A DNA stretch of 5,033 bases from Leyella stercorea (GTDB taxonomy: Bacteria > Bacteroidota > Bacteroidia > Bacteroidales > Bacteroidaceae): assembly GCF_021531655.1 (NCBI RefSeq), contig NZ_JADYUF010000086.1:1-5033 (forward strand), given 5' to 3'. Shown here one piece after another: positions 1 through 5,033 of this stretch. Made by a program: the position numbers and the translations under genes. The stretch's first letter is position 1; every line of letters begins with the position of its first letter. The notes below the pieces were generated by a model. The model was not told where the DNA came from. It did not search any database and saw nothing but the letters and a program-made list of their open reading frames with translations.

Positions 1-186
1 ATTAGCCTTTCATACCACTCCCCTCCCTACTGGGGAGGGGCCGGGGGTAGGGCTTTAGTTTTTTTATTAGCCTTTCATACCACTCCCCTCCCTACTGGGG
101 AGGGGCCGGGAGTAGGGCTTTAGTTTTTTTGATTAGTCGTTCACACCACTCCCCTCCCTACTGGGGAGGGGCCGGGGGTAGGGCTT
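1..186. repeat. Three tandem copies of a 65-66 bp G-rich hairpin repeat
   Basis: Copies start at 1, 66 and 132. Copies 1 and 2 differ by one substitution (G to A at 111) plus one extra G at the end of copy 2. Copy 3 has three substitutions in its first 15 bases and stops at 186. Each copy carries an 8 bp stem CCCCTCCC/GGGAGGGG with a 5-base loop: 20-27/33-40, 85-92/98-105 and 151-158/164-171. Each also has four G runs on the plus strand that fit a G-quadruplex pattern (32-52, 97-117, 163-183). Copies 1 and 2 end in a T run. Copy 3 ends on the first base of the thiE stop codon. The array may continue left of the window. There is no coding potential here on the thiE strand. Confidence 0.9.
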
Positions 187-809
187 CATGGGTTTGGTTT
201 TGTGCTTTTGACGAACCTTTTCATTTCCTCCACCGGATTCTCTGCATCCAGCACAGCGCCACTCACGGCTATGCCCGTCACCCCCGTCTGCATTATGGCA
301 GGAATGTCTTCCGCCTTGATACCGCCAATCGCCACAATCGGCAGATTGATATTGGCATCGTGCATTTGCTTTACTATGCGCTGATAGCCTTCAAGTCCGA
401 GAATAGGCGAGAGGTTTTTCTTTGTCGTAGTAAATCGGAAGGGGCCGCATCCTATGTAGTCGGCACCCTGACGGGCCAGTCGCTGTATGTCGTCGAACGT
501 GTTGGCGGTGCCACCTATTATATAATGTGTACCGAGCACGCGTCGCGCTTCGTCTACAGGCATATCGTTCTTGCCAAGATGCACGCCGTCGGCACCGGTC
601 TCAATGACCAGGTTCACACGGTCGTCGAGAATGAACTTGGCATTGTATTCGGTGCACAGCTTGCGTATTTCGTGAGCAATAGGTCGCACCTCGTCGTCGG
701 TTGCACCCTTCATGCGTAGTTGAATCCATCGGCAACAGCCTTCCAGAGCCATGCGTGCGCCGTCGGTATAACCGTAGCGTGAGTTGGTATGAGTTATGAA
801 TTGTATCAT
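186..809 (-). CDS. thiE: Thiamine-phosphate synthase ThiE
   Basis: Cytoplasmic enzyme that joins HMP-pyrophosphate (4-amino-5-hydroxymethyl-2-methylpyrimidine diphosphate) to the thiazole phosphate, releasing pyrophosphate and giving thiamine phosphate. The 207-residue length is usual for this TIM-barrel family. Visible motifs in order: QLRMK (30-34), which binds the pyrimidine pyrophosphate; FILDDRV (59-65); GADGVHLGKND (72-82); GGTANT (99-104); GADYIGCGPFRFTTTKK (115-131), the phosphate and thiazole loop; AIGGI (160-164); and GIAVSGAVL (179-187). The classical N-D pair in the FI(I/V)ND motif is D62-D63 here, which I recall as common in Bacteroidota homologues rather than damage. The start follows the thiD stop by 9 bases with no Shine-Dalgarno sequence, so the two genes should share one transcript and the TPP riboswitch upstream of thiD. 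The TGA stop (186-188) touches a G-rich repeat array. Confidence 0.96.
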   Translation of the reverse strand: MIQFITHTNSRYGYTDGARMALEGCCRWIQLRMKGATDDEVRPIAHEIRKLCTEYNAKFILDDRVNLVIETGADGVHLGKNDMPVDEARRVLGTHYIIGGTANTFDDIQRLARQGADYIGCGPFRFTTTKKNLSPILGLEGYQRIVKQMHDANINLPIVAIGGIKAEDIPAIMQTGVTGIAVSGAVLDAENPVEEMKRFVKSTKPNP

Positions 810-818
810 CAGTATTGT

Positions 819-1634
819 TTATTTAGTGTAGTATGGGTGCGGATTGAAGAAGTGGTTTACGGGCCCGTGTCCACGTCCTATCTCCACATCCTTGCCAGCC
901 TCAAGAGCCTTATATAAATATGTCTTGGCCAATCTTATTGCGTCAGCCATCGTGTATCCCAAAGCCAGATGGGCAGTAATGGCAGACGACAGAGTGCATC
1001 CCGTTCCGTGAGTGTTGCGTGTCTCTACGGTCTGTGCCTCGTATGTCTCCACCCGCTGTCCGTCGGCATACAGAATGTCGGTCTTGGTGTTGCCGTCGAG
1101 ATGTCCGCCCTTTACCAGAACGGCGCATCCAGCTTCGCGGCATATCTTGCCAGCAGCACGATCCATGTCGTCAACAGTCTCAATCTTTATGCCCGACAGG
1201 ATTTCGGCTTCGGGTACGTTGGGCGTCAGGAGCGAAGCCAAAGGCATCAGTTCGGTGCGAAACACCTGCAGAGCATCCTCCTGCATCAGTCGGCATCCGC
1301 TTGTCGAAACCATAACGGGGTCGATGATAACCGCCACGCCTTTGTATTTGCCCAATGTCTCGGCAATGGCGTGAATGGTATCGGCATCGTTCACCATTCC
1401 TATTTTTACAGCCCTCGGATGTATATCGTCCATTACGGCACTAATCTGTCCGCCCACTATTTCGGGTCGGATTGCTTCAATGCCGTACACTCCCTGGGTG
1501 TTCTGCACGGTCACGGCTGTGATGGCTGAGGCTGCATACACTCCCAAAGCCGACATTGTCTTGATGTCGGCTTGTATGCCGGCACCTCCTACGCTGTCGC
1601 TTCCGGCTATAGTAAGGGCACATCTGTATTGCAT
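819..1634 (-). CDS. thiD: Hydroxymethylpyrimidine/phosphomethylpyrimidine kinase ThiD
   Basis: Ribokinase-fold enzyme that phosphorylates HMP and then HMP-phosphate to HMP-pyrophosphate, the substrate of ThiE encoded just downstream. Residues below are numbered from the start chosen here (271 aa). ALTIAGSDSVGGAGIQADIK lies near the N-terminus, with the ATP/HMP-binding GSD at 11-13. VQNT is at 44-47, KIGM at 77-80, IDPVM at 104-108, TPNVPEA at 137-143, and VKGGH at 174-178. NTHGTGCTLSSAI (207-219) is the anion hole, with the catalytic-loop Cys at 213, the same number as in Salmonella ThiD. The C-terminal GRGHGPVNHF also matches the family. The frame stays open to an ATG at 1703, which would add 23 residues, but that stretch is unlike ThiD and lies in the riboswitch leader, so ATG 1634 is preferred. 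A fused ThiE or TenA domain, seen in some homologues, is absent. Confidence 0.95.
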   Translation of the reverse strand: MQYRCALTIAGSDSVGGAGIQADIKTMSALGVYAASAITAVTVQNTQGVYGIEAIRPEIVGGQISAVMDDIHPRAVKIGMVNDADTIHAIAETLGKYKGVAVIIDPVMVSTSGCRLMQEDALQVFRTELMPLASLLTPNVPEAEILSGIKIETVDDMDRAAGKICREAGCAVLVKGGHLDGNTKTDILYADGQRVETYEAQTVETRNTHGTGCTLSSAITAHLALGYTMADAIRLAKTYLYKALEAGKDVEIGRGHGPVNHFFNPHPYYTK

Positions 1635-1660
1635 AATTGTCGTTTCATATGTGTGGGGCT

Positions 1661-1704
1661 GTTGCAAGGGTTTGCCGCAAATGCGCTCTGCAATTGTATG
1701 CAAC
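1661..1704 (-). promoter_or_regulatory. Stem-loop between TPP riboswitch and thiD (possible expression platform)
   Basis: On the transcribed strand GTTGCA (1704-1699) pairs with TGCAAC (1666-1661). Inside it TTGC (1693-1690) pairs with GCAA (1675-1672), and CGC (1685-1683) with GCG (1678-1676) around an AUUU loop. The structure ends 26 bases before the thiD ATG and no U run follows, so it is not a standard intrinsic terminator. It may act on translation start or may only be leader structure. Several competing small stems built from CAAC/GTTG exist just upstream (1700-1720). The pairing is seen in the sequence; the role is inferred. Confidence 0.4.
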
Positions 1705-1733
1705 TGTTGTCAACTTGTTGATTGTACAGGATA

Positions 1734-1818
1734 GAAATATTTCCTACGGCGGCATTATCCGCTTCAGGTTCTACGGGTATAATCTCAGCAGCACAATCCA
1801 TGCTGCACCCCTAATTTC
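1734..1818 (-). promoter_or_regulatory. TPP riboswitch (THI element)
   Basis: The minus strand carries the conserved aptamer elements in the right order. AGGGGTGC is at 1812-1805, followed by a short P3 region, then GCTGAGATTATACCC with the CUGAGA pyrimidine-binding core. Next come ACCTGA, GGATAATGCC, and GCCGTAGGAAAT, which matches the usual GCGUAGGGAA end. GAAAT (1818-1814) and ATTTC (1738-1734) can close P1. It lies about 10 bases after the predicted transcription start and about 100 bases before the chosen thiD start. TPP binding should reduce thiD-thiE expression. The aptamer is clear; how it switches expression is not settled by the sequence. Confidence 0.96.
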
Positions 1819-1834
1819 TTGTTTGGTTCGTACG

Positions 1835-1865
1835 CAAAATTATACAAAAAAGGTGAAACGGCAAA
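1835..1865 (-). promoter_or_regulatory. Promoter of the thiD-thiE operon
   Basis: On the minus strand a -33 element TTTG (1865-1862) and a -7 element TAATTTTG (1842-1835) are separated by exactly 19 bases, matching the Bacteroidota primary sigma consensus TTTG-N19-TAnnTTTG. Transcription would start near 1828-1830, roughly 10 bases before the TPP aptamer, so the whole leader is riboswitch plus platform. Confidence 0.8.
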
Positions 1866-1934
1866 GGATTTTATACGAAAAAACTGGCTCTTCCAAAATT
1901 AGTGGTGATGCAACGGTTTTAGAAGGTATTAATC

Positions 1935-2076
1935 GTAGGAGGGTATGGCGTCCTCGCCATGCCCTGAGCAAGCAAATGAAACAATCAAAAAGAATCTTTG
2001 ATAAAACTTGATTTATTATAGTAAACACTCGTCCATTTGCTTCGCAGGCTAAGGCGAGGACGCCATAGCCTCCTAC
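1935..2076. repeat. 142 bp imperfect inverted repeat, possible miniature element
   Basis: The left arm 1935-1978 begins GTAGGAGG and contains TATGGCGTCCTCGCC. It is matched in inverse orientation by 2034-2076, which ends CCTCCTAC. About 37 of 44 positions pair, with one unpaired base. The 55-base spacer (1979-2033) is AT-rich and has its own small dyad, AAAGA/TCTTT at 1989-1999. The arms are much more GC-rich than the surroundings. I see no target-site duplication and no transposase. It sits about 70 bases upstream of the thi promoter, between diverging genes, so it is unlikely to be a terminator for either. A MITE-like or genus-wide intergenic repeat is the best guess. Confidence 0.8.
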
Positions 2077-2092
2077 CCGAAGCTCCGCTCCT

Positions 2093-2194
2093 GCACAATA
2101 TTTGCATTTTTATCGCTCAATACTGCCAGTTGAGCGCACAAAGAAATCTTTGGCCCGAAATTTTCGAGTTTTGAGCGTGCAGCAGTTATTGTGC
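2093..2194. other. Gene-free stretch with nested dyad symmetries
   Basis: GCACAATA (2093-2100) and its exact complement TATTGTGC (2187-2194) bracket about 100 bases holding several smaller stems. These are CGCTCAA/TTGAGCG (2114-2120/2130-2136, 9-base loop), CAAAG/CTTTG (2139-2143/2148-2152, 4-base loop) and CGAA/TTCG (2156-2159/2163-2166). A second TTGAGCG is at 2171-2177. No open reading frame with protein-like content is seen. No TAnnTTTG promoter clearly drives it on either strand, so a structured RNA is only a possibility. Confidence 0.35.
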
Positions 2195-2255
2195 TTGTAT
2201 ACAGTGTGTTATGCTGTTTGTGGGTGTTGTTGTGCAAAATCGCAAAGCTCAAAAA

Positions 2256-2386
2256 GACTCCTTTTTCTTTAAAATGTACTCCTTTTGCCTGTCATTAAGG
2301 CTCCTTTTGCAATGCAATAGGACTTCATTTGCATTCTGATTGTAGTCCTTTTGCTATGCAGAAGTGGTACTTTAGTAATGCAGAAT
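2256..2386. repeat. Degenerate 22 bp tandem repeat, about six units
   Basis: Units begin at 2256, 2277, 2299, 2321, 2343 and 2365, a spacing of 21 bases and then 22 four times. The shared core is CTCCTTTTGC, followed in several units by a short gap and TGCAnnAg. Within unit 3, CCTTTTGCA faces TGCAATAGG, a near-perfect palindrome; unit 5 shows CTTTTGC facing TGCAGAAG. The last unit is the most decayed. Because 22 is not a multiple of 3, the array does not encode a repeated peptide. It lies 130-260 bases upstream of the promoter at 2490-2524. I recall similar CTCCTTTTGC arrays in Prevotella intergenic DNA, but did not check this. Confidence 0.75.
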
Positions 2387-2445
2387 AGCCTTGACAGCCG
2401 GGTAGGGGTGTTCCGATGCTGCAAAATATGATAAAAGACGCTTCC

Positions 2446-2467
2446 GAAATCTCTAGAATAAGATTTC
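2446..2467. promoter_or_regulatory. Small inverted repeat upstream of the DUF4838 promoter
   Basis: GAAATCT (2446-2452) and AGATTTC (2461-2467) form an exact 7 bp dyad around an 8-base centre. It lies about 25-45 bases upstream of the proposed -33 region of the gene starting at 2578. It could be an operator or a chance match in AT-rich DNA. Confidence 0.25.
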
Positions 2468-2489
2468 ATTTTGTAATAAAATTTTACTG

Positions 2490-2524
2490 CTTGTGCGATA
2501 TTTGCATCTTTCTATGTACCTTTG
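2490..2524 (+). promoter_or_regulatory. Promoter of the DUF4838 gene
   Basis: TACCTTTG (2517-2524) is a perfect Bacteroidota -7 box (TAnnTTTG). The -33 element is weaker: TTGTG at 2491-2495 gives a spacer of 21-23 bases depending on how it is aligned. The leader from about 2531 to 2577 is AT-rich and lacks a Shine-Dalgarno sequence, as is normal in this phylum. Confidence 0.6.
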
Positions 2525-2577
2525 TGCGTACATTATTTTAAAACTAACTTATTACTAAAATTTCTTACTACAAAACA

Positions 2578-4770
2578 ATGATCAATATGTTCAATAGAGC
2601 GCTGCTCATCGCATGTCTTATGATACCTATGGCGGCAATGGCACAGGTCTGCCTTGTCAGCAAGGGCAAACAGCAGGGACGCATAGTGCTTGTAGAGGAT
2701 AACGACGTCAACCGCAAGGCTGCCACGCTTCTGCAGCGCTTTGTTCGCGAGACGTCAGGGGGCGAACTTAAAATCATAGCCACAACCAAACGTGCCAAGA
2801 ACGATGTGGTGATAGGCGAAAAGACCATGGAGGCTACTGACGACGGATACGTAATCGACTGCTCGAACGGCACACTCGCCATTAAGTCGGCAGGCGGAAA
2901 GGGTGCCATATACGGCGTGGCTACGCTTCTTGAAAAGTTTGTTGGCGTAGACTATCTGGCGAAGGACTTCTATACGCTTACTCCTTCTGCCGACATACGC
3001 ATTCCTAAGATGCACGTGGCAGAAAGTCCTGCATTCCGCTTCCGACAGACTTTCAGCTATTCAAACAACGACAACACTTACCGCGACTGGATGAGATTAC
3101 ATGATCACAGTGAGGTGTTTGCCAACGATATGTGGGTGCATACGTTCGACCGACTGCTGCCATCGTCGGTGTATGGTAAGGCGCATCCCGAATACTATTC
3201 GTTCATCAGCGGCGAACGACGCCCCGGCAATCATAGCCAGTGGTGTCTCTCCAATCCTGAGATTTTCGAGATTGTAGCCAATCGCATCGACTCTATCTTC
3301 AAAGCCAATCCCGGACGCAACACTATATCCGTAAGTCAGAACGACGGCAACGACACTTATTGCCAATGTCCCGAATGCAAGAAGGTGAACGAGTATGAGG
3401 GGTCGCCCGCTGGATGCTACATCAGGTTTCTCAATCGATTGGCTGAGCGGTTTCCCGACAAGCAGATCTCAACGCTTGCCTATCTGTTCACCATGCACCC
3501 GCCAAAGCATGTCAAGCCGCTGCCTAACGTCAACATCATGCTTTGCGACATCGACTGCAAGCGCGAGGTGCCACTTACCGACAACGAGTCGGGACGCGAT
3601 TTCGTGAAGGCAATGGAAGGTTGGGCGAAGATATCCAACAATATTTTCGTGTGGGACTATGGCATCAATTTCGACAATGTGGTGGCACCGTTCCCCAACT
3701 TCCATATCCTGAAGAAGAACATACAGCTCTTCAAGCGCAATCATGCCACAATGCTCTTCGAACAGGTGAACGGTTCGCTTGGCACCGACTTCTCCGAAAT
3801 GAGAGCATATATAATAGGTAAGCTGATGTGGAATCCCGAATTGGATGCCGACTCGTTGATGAAGACATTCATGAAGGGATATTATGGTCCGGCTGCCACA
3901 TATTTATATAGGTATCAGCAGATGCTTACCGGTGCGCTGCTGTCGTCGGGCATTCCGCTGTGGATATACGATTCGCCGATAACTCATAAGAAAGGTATGC
4001 TCAATGCCAACCTCCGCAAGGCATACAACGAACTCTTCGATGAGGCTGAGAAGGCGGTGGCTGCCGACTCGGCAAGGCTGGCGCATGTTCGCATAGCACG
4101 ACTGCCGCTGCGATATAGCGAACTGGAGATTGCACGCACGGAGAATGGTGGCGACAAGGCGTATACTGAGAAGGCGCTCGATACGTTCCAGAATACTTGT
4201 GCCATGTACGGAGTGACGACACTCAACGAACGTAATAATAATGTGGAAGACTATTGCCGACTCTATCGTCAGCGTTTCCTTCCTACTGATACTAAGAACA
4301 AGGCGGCTGGTGCAAATGTGATTTGGAACCTGCCGCCAGACGAAAAATACCTGCCTATTGCCGACAAGGCTCTCACCGACGGACTCTATGGAGGCACCAC
4401 TTTTGTTGAGAGTTGGGTGGGATGGAAAGGCAAAGATGCCGACTTTACGCTGGATATGGGAGAGGTGAAGACTGTTCAAAAGGTCAGCACCGACTTCCTG
4501 CATCAGCTCGGAGCGTGGATTCTGATGCCAAAGAGCGTGACTTATTACGCCAGCGAGGACGGTAAGGCATACACTTTGATAGGCAATCATGAGTTTACTG
4601 AAGACCGCGACATCAGCGTGAAGTTCGTTCCTGCTACCGTAAGTCTTGACAAACCTATCAAGGCAAGATACATTCGCGTGGCGGTAAAGACCATCGGTCT
4701 ATGCCCCACATGGCATTATGGTGTTGGATATCCAGCCTGGTTCTTTATTGACGAAGTTGTGGTTGAATAA
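2578..4770 (+). CDS. Secreted DUF4838 protein with C-terminal discoidin-like domain, probable glycan-active enzyme
   Basis: A 730-residue protein. Residues 1-22 are a signal peptide with probable signal peptidase I cleavage at AMA|Q (22/23), so it should reach the periplasm or beyond. Residues about 30-145 resemble the alpha/beta domain in front of alpha-glucuronidases and hexosaminidases (GGKGAIYGVATLLEKFVGV). Residues about 155-445 match DUF4838: HPEYY (203-207), NDGN (255-258), CQCPEC (262-267), LAYLFT (300-305), LCDIDC (322-327), WDY (359-361), PFPNF (371-375), FEQ (394-396) and GYYGPAA (434-440). A mainly helical linker follows. Residues about 595-730 look like an F5/8-type C (discoidin) carbohydrate-binding fold (LTDGLYGG, YYASEDGKAYTLIG, ARYIRV). 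Substrate and reaction are unknown. Candidate acidic residues are D256, D360 and E395, and the Cys cluster may bind a metal. ATG 2587 is an alternative start that keeps the signal peptide. It stands alone, with no SusC/SusD genes in view. Confidence 0.88.
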   Translation: MINMFNRALLIACLMIPMAAMAQVCLVSKGKQQGRIVLVEDNDVNRKAATLLQRFVRETSGGELKIIATTKRAKNDVVIGEKTMEATDDGYVIDCSNGTLAIKSAGGKGAIYGVATLLEKFVGVDYLAKDFYTLTPSADIRIPKMHVAESPAFRFRQTFSYSNNDNTYRDWMRLHDHSEVFANDMWVHTFDRLLPSSVYGKAHPEYYSFISGERRPGNHSQWCLSNPEIFEIVANRIDSIFKANPGRNTISVSQNDGNDTYCQCPECKKVNEYEGSPAGCYIRFLNRLAERFPDKQISTLAYLFTMHPPKHVKPLPNVNIMLCDIDCKREVPLTDNESGRDFVKAMEGWAKISNNIFVWDYGINFDNVVAPFPNFHILKKNIQLFKRNHATMLFEQVNGSLGTDFSEMRAYIIGKLMWNPELDADSLMKTFMKGYYGPAATYLYRYQQMLTGALLSSGIPLWIYDSPITHKKGMLNANLRKAYNELFDEAEKAVAADSARLAHVRIARLPLRYSELEIARTENGGDKAYTEKALDTFQNTCAMYGVTTLNERNNNVEDYCRLYRQRFLPTDTKNKAAGANVIWNLPPDEKYLPIADKALTDGLYGGTTFVESWVGWKGKDADFTLDMGEVKTVQKVSTDFLHQLGAWILMPKSVTYYASEDGKAYTLIGNHEFTEDRDISVKFVPATVSLDKPIKARYIRVAVKTIGLCPTWHYGVGYPAWFFIDEVVVE

Positions 4771-4772
4771 AG

Positions 4773-4818
4773 AAAATCAAGGTAAAAGCGCTTGAAAACG
4801 TGCTTTTTCCTTGATTTT
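4773..4818 (+). terminator. Strong hairpin after the DUF4838 gene, probable terminator
   Basis: AAAATCAAGGTAAAAGCGC (4773-4791) pairs with 4800-4818 over 19 positions with one mismatch and one G-U pair, around an 8-base loop. It begins 2 bases after the stop codon. The 3' arm ends in TTTT but no longer U run follows, so it may terminate in both directions. It would also keep transcription of this gene from entering the rRNA operon. Confidence 0.6.
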
Positions 4819-4871
4819 GGTCAATTCCAAACCGAAAATGCAAGTTTTCTTGAAACTTTTTCGTCGAAACT

Positions 4872-4903
4872 CTTGCACGGTAAGACTTTTTGTTATACCT
4901 TTG
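4872..4903 (+). promoter_or_regulatory. rRNA operon promoter
   Basis: A -33 element CTTG (4872-4875) and a -7 box TACCTTTG (4896-4903) are 20 bases apart, close to the Bacteroidota consensus. The DNA just upstream (4840-4871) is rich in A and T tracts, as often seen before rRNA promoters. Transcription would start near 4908-4911 and run into the leader that leaves the window. Confidence 0.75.
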
Positions 4904-4907
4904 CATC

Positions 4908-5033
4908 CGCTTTCGAGAACGAAACCTCAAGCAAAACGAGATTAAGTAGTGTTCGGGAAACGAAAAGAAAGAGTTCTTTGAAAAGATTTACATAAACAGA
5001 CAAGTAGTACAAGAAGCAAGTCTTACATTATTT
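4908..5033 (+). ncRNA. 5' leader of an rRNA (16S) operon, partial
   Basis: The sequence GAGTTCTTTGAAAAGATTT (4971-4989), followed by ACAAGTAGTACAAGAAGCAAG (5000-5020 region), is typical of the precursor leader upstream of 16S rRNA in Prevotella and Bacteroides. A 5 bp hairpin TTTCG/CGAAA (4911-4915/4920-4924) opens the transcript. The 16S 5' end is not reached and should lie some distance beyond the right edge. The identification comes from remembered family sequences and was not checked by alignment. Confidence 0.7.

Noticed and set aside
1..186. Intrinsic terminators for thiE
   Set aside because: On the minus strand the hairpins are followed by purine-rich sequence rather than a U run. The T runs lie on the plus-strand side only, so a standard terminator for thiE is not supported.
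129..719. 196-residue plus-strand open frame opposite thiE
   Set aside because: It lies antisense to a clear thiE, starts inside the G-rich repeats and shows no recognisable domain. It is a shadow of thiE codon use.
969..1529. 186-residue plus-strand open frame opposite thiD
   Set aside because: It is antisense to a well-conserved thiD and has no protein-family features.
1635..1703. 23-residue N-terminal extension of ThiD from ATG 1703
   Set aside because: The added residues do not resemble ThiD, they lie in the riboswitch leader, and the shorter start puts the anion-hole Cys at 213 as in Salmonella ThiD.
1637..2011. 124-residue plus-strand open frame across the riboswitch and inverted repeat
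   Set aside because: It runs antisense over the aptamer, the thi promoter and a repeat arm, with no domain and no start signals.
2256..2386. CRISPR array
   Set aside because: The 22-base period leaves no room for spacers, the units are degenerate and no cas genes are seen. The 65 bp repeats at 1-186 are contiguous copies, also without spacers.
2269..2469. 66-residue minus-strand open frame over the 22 bp array
   Set aside because: Its sequence comes from the repeat units, whose 22-base step breaks frame from unit to unit. No conserved peptide repeat results.
3904..4590. 228-residue minus-strand open frame opposite the DUF4838 gene
   Set aside because: It lies inside a long gene with recognisable domains. 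It has no promoter or leader of its own and its composition is not protein-like.
4792..4995. 67-residue plus-strand open frame before the window end
   Set aside because: It overlaps the terminator hairpin, the rRNA promoter and the rRNA leader, and has no conserved features.

Overview
The window looks like a chromosomal segment of a Bacteroidota bacterium, most likely Prevotella or a close relative. The evidence is: three promoters with the Bacteroidota -7 box TAnnTTTG; start codons with AT-rich leaders and no Shine-Dalgarno sequence; ThiE, ThiD and DUF4838 proteins of Bacteroides/Prevotella type; and a right end that reads like the precursor leader of a Bacteroidota rRNA operon. The genus is inferred from memory of such sequences, not from a search.

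Left part (1-1865), read on the minus strand: a thiamine unit. A -33/-7 promoter (1835-1865) leads into a TPP riboswitch (about 1734-1818), then a leader with a nested stem-loop, then thiD (start chosen at 1634) and thiE, 9 bases apart. ThiD makes HMP-pyrophosphate and ThiE joins it to the thiazole phosphate to give thiamine phosphate. The riboswitch should lower expression of both when TPP is plentiful. Three tandem copies of a 65-66 bp G-rich hairpin repeat (1-186) fill the space beyond thiE, and the last copy ends on the first base of the thiE stop codon.

Middle (1866-2489): more than 600 bases without a gene, between two diverging promoters. It holds three unrelated repeat structures in a row: a 142 bp imperfect inverted repeat (1935-2076), a cluster of nested dyads (2093-2194), and a degenerate 22 bp tandem repeat with a dyad inside the units (2256-2386).

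Right part (2490-5033), read on the plus strand: a promoter and one long gene for a secreted 730-residue DUF4838 protein with a C-terminal discoidin-like domain, probably a carbohydrate-active enzyme of unknown substrate. It is followed 2 bases after its stop by a 19 bp terminator-like hairpin. A strong rRNA-type promoter (4872-4903) and the start of an rRNA leader then run off the right edge; the 16S gene itself is not in the window.
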